Origin: Streptomyces aurantiacus
GTDB lineage: Bacteria > Actinomycetota > Actinomycetes > Streptomycetales > Streptomycetaceae
NCBI RefSeq assembly: GCF_027107535.1
Contig: NZ_CP114283.1
Span: 6,882,001 to 6,946,000, forward strand
Direction: 5' to 3'
Length of the DNA: 64,000 nucleotides
Positions 56,642-64,000 of the stretch are shown one piece after another. Position numbers and translations under genes: made by a program. Numbering within the stretch: the stretch's first letter is position 1; every line of letters begins with the position of its first letter. Below the pieces are notes generated by a model that saw nothing but the letters and a program-made list of their open reading frames with translations, did no database searches and was not told the origin of the DNA.

Positions 56642-56734
56642 TGCGTGTCCGGAGCAGCGCCGCCTCCGGAACGGGTGAGGCTCTGCGGCGGGCGTCGCCG
56701 GGGCCGGCCGTGCCGGCGTGGGGCCGGGCAGGGG

Positions 56735-56971
56735 TCACACACCGGCGTCCGGCCGGCGCTCCCGTGCTCCCGTGCGGGTTCTGCCCGGGGTGACCGGTCG
56801 GCGCGGGTTGCGACGCAGGTACTCGCCCTCCAGCTCGGCCATCCGGACGTTGTGCGTGCGCAGGGCGTCGTTCGAGCCGTGCAGCAGCGTGTCGTGACGG
56901 GTGCGGTGGATCGTCTCCAGCTCTCTCATCAGCTGCTGGTCGTCCAGAAGGCCCGGGTCGACTCCGGTCAT
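56735..56971 (-). CDS. Small DUF6158-type protein
   Basis: The 78-residue protein (MTGVDPGLLDDQQLMRELETIHRTRHDTLLHGSNDALR..., then EGEYLRRNP) is all-helical and charged. It matches the small Streptomyces DUF6158 type, which has no known role. ATG 56971 is the family start; a GTG at 57004 would add 11 residues. A weak SigB/F-type promoter match (GTTG-N14-GGGTGC, minus strand 57067 to 57044) lies upstream. Confidence 0.8.
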   Translation of the reverse strand: MTGVDPGLLDDQQLMRELETIHRTRHDTLLHGSNDALRTHNVRMAELEGEYLRRNPRRPVTPGRTRTGARERRPDAGV

Positions 56972-57148
56972 GGTGGTAACCCCGATCGTCTTGTCCGTCG
57001 GCACGGTCCGGGTACCCCCACCGGGTCGGCCATGTCCCGGGCGGCACCCGGGAGGGGGAGGAGCAACGGATCCCGCCTGCCACTCCCCACTTTACGAACA
57101 CCTCGGGCCCGCACGCTCCCGCAGGGGCGCGGGGAACGGGGCGAGCGG

Positions 57149-58768
57149 CTAGCGGGCCCGCTCCACCCGGCGCTCGTCCCATACCGGCTCCGGCGTCTCC
57201 CGCACCCGTCCGTCGCTGCCGAACACCAGATATCGGTCGAACGAACGAGCGAACCACCGGTCGTGGGTGACGGCCAGCACCGTTCCCTGATAGGCCTCCA
57301 GCCCTTCCTGAAGGGCTTCGGCCGACTCCAGGTCGAGGTTGTCGGTGGGCTCGTCGAGGAGCAGGGCCGTGGAGCCCTCCAGTTCGAGCAGGAGGATCTG
57401 GAAACGGGCCTGCTGACCGCCCGAGAGCCGGTCGAACCGCTGCTCCGCCTGAGCCGTCAGCTCGTACCGCCGCAGCCGGGACATCGCGGCGCCGCGGTCC
57501 TGGGCGTGCTCGGTCCACAGGATGTCGAGCAGCGGGCGCCCTACCAGTTCGGGATGCGCGTGGGTCTGCGCGAAGTGACCGGGCACGACCCGCGCGCCGA
57601 GCTTCCACTCCCCCGTGTGCTTCACGTCGCCGCCCGCGAGCAGGCGCAGGAAGTGCGACTTGCCCGAGCCGTTCGAGCCGAGCACCGCGACCCGCTCGCC
57701 GTAGAAGACCTCCAGGTCGAAGGGTTTCATCAGCCCGGTGAGTTCGAGCCCCTCGCACGTCACGGCCCGTACGCCGGTGCGTCCGCCGTGCAGGCGCATC
57801 GTGATGTCCTGCTCGCGGGGCGGCTCCGGCGGCGGACCGGCCTCCTCGAACTTCCGCAGCCGGGTCTGGGCGGCCTGATAGCGCGAGGCCAGTTCATGGC
57901 TGATGGAGGCCGCCTGGCGCAGGCTCAGCACCAGCTTCTTCAGCTGGGCGTGCTTCTCGTCCCAGCGCCGCCGCAGCTCCTCGAAGCGCGCGAAGCGCTC
58001 GCGGCGGGCCTCGTGGTACGTGGCGAAGCCACCGCCGTGCACCCAGGCGTCGGCGCCCGCGGGCCCCGGCTCCACGCTGACGATCTTCTCGGCTGACCGC
58101 GCGAGCAGCTCCCGGTCGTGGGAGACGAACAGGACCGTCTTGCGGGTCTCCCGCAGCCGCTCCTCGAGCCAGCGCTTGCCGGGGACGTCGAGGTAGTTGT
58201 CCGGTTCGTCGAGCAGGAGCACCTCGTCGGTGCCGCGCAGCAGCGCCTCCAGCACGAGCCGCTTCTGCTCACCGCCCGACAGGGTCCGCACCTCGCGGAA
58301 CTGCGCCTTGTCGTACGGCACGCCGAGGGCGGCCGTGGTGCAGATGTCCCAGAGCGTCTCCGCCTCGTACCCCTGGACCTCCGCCCAGTCCGAGAGCGCC
58401 TGCGCGTAACTCATCTGCGCGGCCTCGTCGTCGACCGTCATGATGGCGTGCTCGGCGCGGTCGACGGCCCGGGCGGCCTCCCGGATCCGGGGCTGGGCGA
58501 CCGACACGAGCAGATCGCGCACGGTCGTCTCGTCCCGGACCGATCCCACGAACTGGCGCATCACGCCGAGCCCGCCGCTCACCGTGACGGTGCCGCCGTG
58601 CGGTTTCAGCTCCCCCGAGATCAGCCGGAGCAGCGTCGTCTTCCCTGCGCCGTTGGGCCCCACGAGCGCGACCACCGCCCCTTCGCCCACCCGGAAGGAC
58701 ACATCGCCGAGCAGCGCCCTCCCGTCGGGGAGGTAGTACTCAAGGTGCGCGGCTTCGAGATGTCCCAT
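57149..58768 (-). CDS. ABC-F family ATPase
   Basis: The 539-residue protein has two ABC domains joined by a linker and no membrane segment. Domain 1 has Walker A GPNGAGKTT, signature LSGGEQKR and VLLLDEPDNYLD. Domain 2 has GSNGSGKSH, LSGGQQAR and ALLLDEPTDNLD. The linker of about 80 residues (HEARRERFARFEELRRRWDEKHAQLKKL, in parts) is the ribosome-interacting arm of ABC-F proteins, which act on stalled ribosomes or give resistance to ribosome-targeting drugs. ATG 58768 starts with MGHLEAAHLEYYLPDGR. Minus-strand open frame continues upstream but is a shadow of the divergent gene. Confidence 0.94.
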   Translation of the reverse strand: MGHLEAAHLEYYLPDGRALLGDVSFRVGEGAVVALVGPNGAGKTTLLRLISGELKPHGGTVTVSGGLGVMRQFVGSVRDETTVRDLLVSVAQPRIREAARAVDRAEHAIMTVDDEAAQMSYAQALSDWAEVQGYEAETLWDICTTAALGVPYDKAQFREVRTLSGGEQKRLVLEALLRGTDEVLLLDEPDNYLDVPGKRWLEERLRETRKTVLFVSHDRELLARSAEKIVSVEPGPAGADAWVHGGGFATYHEARRERFARFEELRRRWDEKHAQLKKLVLSLRQAASISHELASRYQAAQTRLRKFEEAGPPPEPPREQDITMRLHGGRTGVRAVTCEGLELTGLMKPFDLEVFYGERVAVLGSNGSGKSHFLRLLAGGDVKHTGEWKLGARVVPGHFAQTHAHPELVGRPLLDILWTEHAQDRGAAMSRLRRYELTAQAEQRFDRLSGGQQARFQILLLELEGSTALLLDEPTDNLDLESAEALQEGLEAYQGTVLAVTHDRWFARSFDRYLVFGSDGRVRETPEPVWDERRVERAR

Positions 58769-58849
58769 GGTCGCGCATTGTCCGGGGCGGACGGGGGACG
58801 GAGCAAACGGATATGCGAGGTACGGGGCCGCCGGGGTAGACGATGGAGC

Positions 58850-60340
58850 ATGACCGCAGACGTAGACCTCACCGCCACCCGAGCCGGCCATGCCGTGCGC
58901 GACCGGCTGCTGGCCCTGGACTGTCGCCTCTTCCAGGCCGTCGCGGCCCGGCACTGGCCGGGTGCCGACCCGCTGCTGCCGAGGCTGAGCCGCAGCGCCA
59001 ACCACGGGGTGCTGTGGTTCGGCGCGGCGGCGGCTCTGGCGGCGACACGCTCCCCGCGGGCGCGCCGTGCGGCCGCCCGCGGTGTCGCCTCGCTGGCCCT
59101 GGCCTCGGCCACGATCAACACGCTGGGCAAGCGCTCGGTACGCCGTCCGCGCCCCCTGCTGGACGGCGTGCCGGTGATGCGGCAGCTGAAGCGGCAGCCG
59201 ATCACCACCTCCTTCCCCTCGGGGCACTCGGCGTCGGCGGCGGCCTTCGCGACGGGCGTCGCCCTGGAGTCCCGCCCGCTCGGCGCCGTCGTCGCCCCGG
59301 TGGCCGCGGCGGTGTGCCTGTCCCGCATCTACACGGGCGCTCACTACCCGAGCGACGTGCTCGCCGGGGCCGCCTTCGGCGCGGCCGCCGCGTTCGCCGT
59401 ACGCCGTCTCGTGCCGACCCGTGACCAGCTGCCGCCCCCGGGGCGCCCGCGCGCGGACGCGCCCGCGCTGCCGGACGGAGAGGGGCTGGTGCTCGTGGCC
59501 AACAAGGCGGCGGGCACCTGGGAACGCATGCGCGCCATCGGTGACGCCCTGCCGCTCGCGGAGATCGTGGAGTGCGAACCGGCCGATCTGCAGGCCGAGC
59601 TGGAGAAGGCGGCGAGTCGCGCCACGGTGCTGGGGGTGTGCGGCGGCGACGGCACGGTGAACACGGCGGCGACCGTGGCGCTGCGCCGCGGGCTCCCGCT
59701 CGCGGTGCTGCCGGGCGGCACCCTCAACCACTTCGCGCAGGACCTGGGCGTGGAGGACGTTCGCGGCCTGAGCAGTGCGCTGACGGCGGGGGACGCCGTA
59801 CGGGTGGACGTGGGCCGGTTCTCCGCCGGTGACCAGGAGGGCTTCTTCCTCAACACGTGCAGCCTGGGCGTCTATCCCGAGCTGGTCCGCGAGCGGGACC
59901 GCTGGTCCGGGCGGATCGGCGGCTGGCCGGCCGGAGTCGTCGCGGCCCTGCGCGTCCTGCGCCACGAACGTCACCCCCTGCGGGCCGAGTTCGACGGCAG
60001 GGAAAGGCCGCTGTGGCTCCTGTTCGCCGGGAACGGCACCTATCACCGGATGGGGCCGCTGCCCGCCCGCCGGTACGACCTCGCGGACGGCCGGCTCGAC
60101 GTGCGTGTGGTGCACGGGGGCCGCTTCCCGGCCGTGCGCCTCTTCGCCGCGGCCGTCGCCGGACCGCTGACCCGCTCCCCCGCGCACGCGGCGGTACGGG
60201 TCGGCGGCCTGCGCGTGCAGGGCGTCGAGCCGGGCACCCTGCTGGCCTTCGACGGCGAAGTCACCACGGTGGAGGGCGATGTGACGCTCCAGAAGCTCCC
60301 GGAGGCGCTGACGGTCTACCGTCCGGCCCGAAACCGCTGA
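58850..60340 (+). CDS. Fused PAP2 phosphatase-diacylglycerol kinase-type lipid enzyme
   Basis: The 496-residue protein joins two enzymes. Residues 1 to about 195 form a PAP2 acid phosphatase with KRSVRRPRPLL, PSGHSASAAA and SRIYTGAHYPSDVLAG. Residues from about 215 form a DAGK/LCB5 kinase domain with GVCGGDGTVNTAA, LPGGTLNHFAQDLG and GVYPELVR. The fusion could phosphorylate and dephosphorylate lipids, for example diacylglycerol and phosphatidate, at the membrane. Such fusions are found in actinobacteria. ATG 58850 follows GGAG. It is divergent from the ABC-F gene, 81 bases apart. Confidence 0.93.
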   Translation: MTADVDLTATRAGHAVRDRLLALDCRLFQAVAARHWPGADPLLPRLSRSANHGVLWFGAAAALAATRSPRARRAAARGVASLALASATINTLGKRSVRRPRPLLDGVPVMRQLKRQPITTSFPSGHSASAAAFATGVALESRPLGAVVAPVAAAVCLSRIYTGAHYPSDVLAGAAFGAAAAFAVRRLVPTRDQLPPPGRPRADAPALPDGEGLVLVANKAAGTWERMRAIGDALPLAEIVECEPADLQAELEKAASRATVLGVCGGDGTVNTAATVALRRGLPLAVLPGGTLNHFAQDLGVEDVRGLSSALTAGDAVRVDVGRFSAGDQEGFFLNTCSLGVYPELVRERDRWSGRIGGWPAGVVAALRVLRHERHPLRAEFDGRERPLWLLFAGNGTYHRMGPLPARRYDLADGRLDVRVVHGGRFPAVRLFAAAVAGPLTRSPAHAAVRVGGLRVQGVEPGTLLAFDGEVTTVEGDVTLQKLPEALTVYRPARNR

Positions 60341-60450
60341 CCTCCGCCTCGTCACCCGTCGTCACCGTCCACCGGCTCCGCCGCCGACACCCCGCTCGTC
60401 CACATGATAAGACGCGGGTCTCACAATCCGAAATGGCGGCGTAACGTGAC

Positions 60451-60481
60451 ACGAGCCCGCGGAGTCGCTCCGCGGGCTCGT
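60451..60481. terminator. 14-bp perfect hairpin between PAP2-DAGK and methyltransferase genes
   Basis: ACGAGCCCGCGGAG and CTCCGCGGGCTCGT pair perfectly with a TCG loop. It lies 111 bases after the PAP2-DAGK stop and only 23 bases before the methyltransferase start. It may end the first transcript or sit in the leader of the second. Confidence 0.65.
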
Positions 60482-60503
60482 ACGAGGGAATGGGGACGCC
60501 GCC

Positions 60504-61319
60504 ATGCCGAAGGAGACCGCCGTCTACACGCACGGCCACCACGAGTCCGTACTGCGCTCCCACACCTGGCGCACGGCCGAGAACTCGGCGGCCTACCTCC
60601 TCGGCTCGCTGAAGCCCCACATGCGGATCCTGGACATCGGCTGCGGGCCGGGCACCATCACCGCCGACCTGGCCGAGCTGGTCCCGGACGGTCACGTCAC
60701 CGGCGTCGACCACGCGCCGGGCATCCTGGACCTGGCCCGCGCCACCGCGGCCGAACGCGGCCTGCGGAACGTCGAGTTCGCGGTGGCGGACGTCCACGCG
60801 CTGGACCGGCCGGACAACACCTTCTGCGTGGTCCACGCCCACCAGGTGCTGCAGCACGTCGGCGACCCGGTTCAGGCGCTGCGGGAGATGTACCGGGTCA
60901 CGAAGCCGGGTGGGTTCGTCGCCGTCCGCGACTCGGACTACGCGGCGATGACCTGGTACCCCCCGTCCCGCGGCATGGACGACTGGCTGGACCTGTACCG
61001 CCGGGTGGCCCGCGCCAACGGCGGTGAGCCGGATGCCGGGCGACGCCTGAAGTCCTGGGCCCTGGAGGCCGGCTTCGAGGACGTCACCGCCTCCTCGAGC
61101 ACCTGGTGCTACTCCACGGCCGAGGAGCGCGCCTGGTGGAGCGGCCTGTGGGCGGACCGCACGGTCGCCTCCGCCTACGCGGACCGCGCCACGGAGGGCG
61201 GCCACGCCACCGCGGAGCAACTGCACGCGGTGGCGGAGGCCTGGCGGGAGTGGGGCCGGCAGGAGGACGCGTGGTTCTCCGTCCTGCACGGGGAGATTCT
61301 GTGCCGGAAACCGGCCTGA
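60504..61319 (+). CDS. Class I SAM-dependent methyltransferase (Methyltransf_25 type)
   Basis: The 271-residue protein has motif I ILDIGCGPGTIT, the acidic VTGVDHAPGIL, VVHAHQVLQHVGDP and LREMYRVTKPGGFVAVRDSD. The length and the C-terminal helical region resemble UbiE/COQ5-like small-molecule methyltransferases. The substrate is unknown. ATG 60504 follows GAATGGGGACGCC. It is convergent with the gas vesicle genes. Confidence 0.92.
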   Translation: MPKETAVYTHGHHESVLRSHTWRTAENSAAYLLGSLKPHMRILDIGCGPGTITADLAELVPDGHVTGVDHAPGILDLARATAAERGLRNVEFAVADVHALDRPDNTFCVVHAHQVLQHVGDPVQALREMYRVTKPGGFVAVRDSDYAAMTWYPPSRGMDDWLDLYRRVARANGGEPDAGRRLKSWALEAGFEDVTASSSTWCYSTAEERAWWSGLWADRTVASAYADRATEGGHATAEQLHAVAEAWREWGRQEDAWFSVLHGEILCRKPA

Positions 61320-61379
61320 TCTCCCGTTTCGGGAAACCCGGGGGCCGCTGGTGCCGGTGGTAGGTGCCTGTCGGCAGCC

Positions 61380-61820
61380 CTACTCCCTGGGGAGCAGCGG
61401 TCCGAGCGGCCCCAGGTCCAGATTCAGGTCCTCGGGCCGCAGTCCGTAGCGATCACGCAGCTCGGCCATCCGGTCGTCCAGAAGCATCAGGGTGAGACCG
61501 ATCCGCTCCTCCTGCTCCTCCGTCAGCTCGCCCGTGTCGAACCGGCGTATGGCCTGCCGCTCCATCAACTGCCGCAGCAGTTCGACCACGGTCAGCACGA
61601 GCTTGACCAGATCCCGCTCCACGGTGTCCGGTTCGAGGTCGAGGCGGTTCCGCCCGGTCTTCCCGGCAGGTCCCGCGCCGGCCCCCCGGGACGACCCCTC
61701 ACCGGCCTTCCCCGCGGCCTCGGCGCCGGCCCTGCCGACGAGGGCCGGCTCGCCGCCTGCCCTCCCGGGAACCTCCCCGCCGCTCTGCGCGTAGGTCCTG
61801 CCGGCCGTTTCCCCGCTCAC
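61380..61820 (-). CDS. gvpK: Gas vesicle protein GvpK
   Basis: The 146-residue protein has a GvpK C-terminal domain (LDLEPDTVERDLVKLVLTVVELLRQLMERQAIRRFD, in parts) after a low-complexity N-terminal segment rich in Gly and Ala. GvpK helps assemble the vesicle shell. GTG 61820 overlaps the stop of gvpS by four bases. It is the last gene of the operon; no strong hairpin was seen after it. Confidence 0.93.
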   Translation of the reverse strand: MSGETAGRTYAQSGGEVPGRAGGEPALVGRAGAEAAGKAGEGSSRGAGAGPAGKTGRNRLDLEPDTVERDLVKLVLTVVELLRQLMERQAIRRFDTGELTEEQEERIGLTLMLLDDRMAELRDRYGLRPEDLNLDLGPLGPLLPRE

Positions 61821-62005
61821 GACAGGTCCCCCCAGGGTGCGGGGACCTTTTCGTTCACCGAGCTGATGAGCGCGTTCAGGTCGATGCGCACGAGATCGAC
61901 GTCGGCGATCCGCAGCGTGAGATCACCGGTGATGACGACACCGCCCGCGAGCAGCCGGTCGAGCAGATCGACGAGGGCGATCTCCCGGCGTTCCACGACA
62001 GTCAC
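61817..62005 (-). CDS. gvpS: Gas vesicle protein GvpS, short GvpA-like
   Basis: The 62-residue protein has the GvpA-type helix-sheet-sheet core (REIALVDLLDRLLAGGVVITGDLTLRIADVDLVRIDL, in parts). This core forms the ribs of the shell or, in minor paralogues, initiation points. GTG 62005 overlaps the gvpL stop and the stop overlaps the gvpK start, giving tight coupling. Its place between gvpL and gvpK fits GvpS of the Streptomyces cluster. Confidence 0.85.
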   Translation of the reverse strand: MTVVERREIALVDLLDRLLAGGVVITGDLTLRIADVDLVRIDLNALISSVNEKVPAPWGDLS

Positions 62006-62811
62006 GCGTCCTCCCCGCTGAACGAGTAGGCCGCCCAGGGACCGGTGAGCTCGACACGCAGGCCGGGAGCGTCGTCCTTGGTGCGGTCCACCATCTCCAC
62101 GAACGCCTCGGACTCCGAACGCGGCACCAGATAGGCGGCGTTCAGGATGTTCTGGCCGGATGCGCGGGAGAGCGCCGCGTTCTGCGGGGCGTGGATCCGG
62201 GTGTCCTCCGCGTACCCGGAAAGGGAGCCGTGCAGCCGCCGCGCGAACTCCTCGGCGTGCTCCCACTTCTCCTCGCTGGCCTTGCGCTGACTGCGCCGTT
62301 GCCTCAGATAGTCGCGCCCCGACACGGATTTCCCGGCGGAGGAAGCCGCCCGGGCACCGGTGTCCGCGGAGGCAGCCGGGGTCCCGGCGGATTCCGCGTC
62401 CCCGGAGCCCTCCGCGGATTCCGCGTACACCTTCACTCCCCATTCGACCCGCCCGTCGAGCCGGTCGAGGGTCCGCAGGAAGGTCTCCTCCCGCTGCTCC
62501 ATCATCGTCCGGACGCCGCTGTCGTCCCGGAACACGGTGGCGAGCCGGAGCGGCAGCGGCGAGGTGACGACGGTGAGCGCGTCGATCACGTTCTGGTGGG
62601 CCCGCGCGGTCGTGCCGAGCCAGTCCAGGTCCTCCAGATGGGCCCGCAGCGGCTGCTCGGCGAAATCCTCCTCCGGCACCTGGCCGACGACGGCGACCAG
62701 CCCGTGGTGGACCAGTTGCTTGGGCGGCACACCACCGACCCCCGTCAGCTGACGCGGCAGGGACGTACCGAACGGGCGGCACACGGCGTAGACGTAGCGC
62801 AGACCACTCAT
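62002..62811 (-). CDS. gvpL: Gas vesicle protein GvpL/GvpF family
   Basis: The 269-residue protein begins with the GvpL/F hallmark LRYVYAVCRPFG and has the core around PLRLATVFRDDSGVRTMMEQ and EWGVKVYAES. An Ala/Ser/Gly-rich insertion at about residues 130-155 separates it from a Lys/Arg-rich coiled part and the conserved end LRVELTGPWAAYSFSG. The family coats or nucleates the vesicle. It overlaps gvpJ and gvpS by four bases on each side. Confidence 0.93.
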   Translation of the reverse strand: MSGLRYVYAVCRPFGTSLPRQLTGVGGVPPKQLVHHGLVAVVGQVPEEDFAEQPLRAHLEDLDWLGTTARAHQNVIDALTVVTSPLPLRLATVFRDDSGVRTMMEQREETFLRTLDRLDGRVEWGVKVYAESAEGSGDAESAGTPAASADTGARAASSAGKSVSGRDYLRQRRSQRKASEEKWEHAEEFARRLHGSLSGYAEDTRIHAPQNAALSRASGQNILNAAYLVPRSESEAFVEMVDRTKDDAPGLRVELTGPWAAYSFSGEDA

Positions 62812-63167
62812 CCTTGGGCCTCCTCCTCCGAGGGTTCACGCTCGCGCGCGGGCACCGCGGCGCGCGTGTTCTCCAGCTCCGCGACCTGGGCGCGCAACTC
62901 GGCGTTCTCACGGGCGAGTTCGTCGCGCCCTGCACGGGAGGAGAGCTGTGGATCGGTCTCCCACCAGTCGATGCCCATCTCCTTGGCCTTGTCGACGGAG
63001 GCGACGATGAGGCGCAGCTTAATGGTGAGCAGTTCGATGTCGAGCAGATTGATGCGGATGTCGCCCGCGATCACGATGCCCTTGTCCAGCACCCGTTCGA
63101 GGATGTCCGCGAGGTTGGCACCGCCACCGCTCCCGTAGGGGTCGGGCAGGCGCTGAGCCGTGGTCAT
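62808..63167 (-). CDS. gvpJ: Gas vesicle protein GvpJ, GvpA-like
   Basis: The 119-residue protein has the GvpA/GvpJ core NLADILERVLDKGIVIAGDIRINLLDIELLTIKLRLI, in parts (about residues 18-55). A C-terminal charged, coiled-coil-like tail (ELARENAELRAQVAELENTRAAV) follows, which the main structural GvpA lacks. It is a minor shell or nucleation component. Four-base overlaps join it to neighbours on both sides. Confidence 0.88.
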   Translation of the reverse strand: MTTAQRLPDPYGSGGGANLADILERVLDKGIVIAGDIRINLLDIELLTIKLRLIVASVDKAKEMGIDWWETDPQLSSRAGRDELARENAELRAQVAELENTRAAVPAREREPSEEEAQG

Positions 63168-64000
63168 CGACGGCTCCGGGTACCGGCGGGCTCACGATCG
63201 CGCTCGTCCGTCTCTTCCTCGACGGCTTCCTCTTCCTCCGGTTCGTCCTCGTACTCGGACTCCGGGGCGTCCTCGTCCTCGTACGCCTCCTCGTCCTCCT
63301 CCTCGTACTCGGACTCGGGCTGGTCCTCGTCCTCAAGGACCTCCTCGTCCTCGGGGACCTCTTCGTACTCGGCGGACTCCTCGTCCTCCAGGGCCTCCTC
63401 GTCGGCCGAGGCTTCCGCGTCCTCCGCGTCCTCCGAAGTCTGCTCGGACTCCTCCTCGGCGACAGCGTCCTCGTGGCTCGTGACCACCTCGCCGTCGCGG
63501 ATCTCACCGCGCCAGCCGTCGTCGGCCTCACCCTTGATCGTGATGAACCGGGCGAAGTTCTTGAGGTCGAGGCGGGCCCTGCGGCCCTGGGCGCGCCAGA
63601 TGTTGCCGGTCTTCTCGAACAGCCCCTTGGGGTAGTACTCGATGACCAGCAGGACGCGGGTGAGGTTCTCGGCGAGCGAGTGGAAGGTGACGACGCCCTT
63701 CGTGGTGCCCTTGGCGCCCTCCGACGTCCAGCTGATCCGCTGGTCCGCCACCTGCTCGGTGGTGTGCGCCTTCCAGCTGCGGCTGGACCAGAAGATCTTC
63801 ATCTGCCAGTCGGACGTCGTGTCGTCGGCACCGCTCGCGCTCTTGACGCCCTTGGCGAAGGTGCTGAAGTCCTGGTACTGGGTCCACTGGTCGTACGCCG
63901 TGCGCAGCGGCACGCCGACATCGATGAACTCGATGATGACGGTCGGCTTCTGACCCGAGCCGCCCTTGCGCTTGCCCTTGCCGCCGGTCAGGTTCTTGAA
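63164..64000 (-). CDS. gvpZ: SRPBCC-family gas vesicle cluster protein with acidic tail, 3' part
   Basis: The frame is open to the window end (at least 278 residues). The folded part (VIIEFIDVGVPLRTAYDQWTQYQDFSTFAKGV; ISWTSEGAKGTTKGVVTFHSL, in parts) is an SRPBCC/START-like ligand-binding domain of the polyketide cyclase type. It is followed by a tail of about 85 residues that is almost only Glu, Asp, Ala and Ser. The upstream part, GGKGKRKGGSGQKP, is basic. In Streptomyces gvp clusters a protein in this position is called GvpZ; its role is not known. It overlaps gvpJ by four bases. Further gvp genes are expected beyond the window. Confidence 0.75.
   Translation of the reverse strand, partial: FKNLTGGKGKRKGGSGQKPTVIIEFIDVGVPLRTAYDQWTQYQDFSTFAKGVKSASGADDTTSDWQMKIFWSSRSWKAHTTEQVADQRISWTSEGAKGTTKGVVTFHSLAENLTRVLLVIEYYPKGLFEKTGNIWRAQGRRARLDLKNFARFITIKGEADDGWRGEIRDGEVVTSHEDAVAEEESEQTSEDAEDAEASADEEALEDEESAEYEEVPEDEEVLEDEDQPESEYEEEDEEAYEDEDAPESEYEDEPEEEEAVEEETDERDREPAGTRSRR

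Noticed and set aside
58769..60355. Minus-strand open frame continuing upstream of the ABC-F gene
   Set aside because: It is antisense to the PAP2-DAGK gene, has Arg/His/Gly-rich shadow composition and no family similarity; ABC-F proteins begin at ATG 58768.

Overview
The base composition (very high GC, strong GC bias at third codon positions), frequent GTG/TTG starts, twin-arginine and CBM2-type secreted hydrolases, a CebR-type operator, DUF5753-type regulators and a gvpZ-J-L-S-K type gas vesicle cluster all point to the chromosome of a Streptomyces species. The order of cellulase genes, a SigB/F-type sigma gene and gvp genes resembles the corresponding arm region of well-known Streptomyces chromosomes; this comparison is from memory. 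No tRNA, rRNA, prophage, insertion sequence or CRISPR array was seen.

Layout. 1-2.1 kb: end of a formate dehydrogenase operon (NuoF-like subunit, Fe-S protein, FdhD). 2.3-8.7 kb: isochorismatase-fold protein, secreted sialidase with a DUF4185-type partner, and a divergent SBF-like transporter/LysR pair separated by a 15-bp tandem repeat. 8.9-16.2 kb: acyl-CoA ligase, then a branched-chain-type ABC uptake operon whose two permeases and one ATPase are fused in a single 1036-residue protein. 16.2-21.2 kb: polysaccharide-lyase-like protein, aldo/keto reductase, GH75 chitosanase, SDR and a methyltransferase. 21.4-29.8 kb: cellulose/xyloglucan island (GH6, a frame-disrupted secreted Cys-rich gene, GH48, GH74) with a perfect CebR box at the GH48 promoter. 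29.8-40.2 kb: small secreted proteins, PL11 rhamnogalacturonan lyase and several regulators with divergent targets, including a WYL regulator facing a 27-bp palindrome. 40.2-48.0 kb: a stress-type locus on the minus strand (second DnaK with an HspR-type element, OsmC, VWA/HExxH protein, MoxR AAA ATPase, phosphatase-superfamily membrane protein). 48.2-60.3 kb: resolvase-like protein, two metallo-beta-lactamase-fold proteins, DedA, a lysine-free aminotransferase-fold protein, SigB/F-family sigma factor, small membrane protein, DUF2795, PfpI, ABC-F ATPase and a PAP2-diacylglycerol-kinase fusion. 60.5-64 kb: methyltransferase and the distal part of a gas vesicle operon running in from beyond the window end.

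Main functional themes: (i) secreted attack on plant, chitin-derived and animal glycans (GH33, GH75, GH6, GH48, GH74, PL11, PL-like), with cellulose genes under CebR-type control; (ii) stress and protein quality control (DnaK, MoxR-VWA, OsmC, alternative sigma factor, PfpI, gas vesicles). The most unusual items are the aminotransferase-fold protein without a single lysine, the disrupted Cys-rich gene next to a CebR-like box, the LivH-LivM-LivF fusion with a hexanucleotide repeat in its linker, the truncated Fe-S formate dehydrogenase subunit, and the MoxR/VWA-metallopeptidase-like pair beside DnaK.
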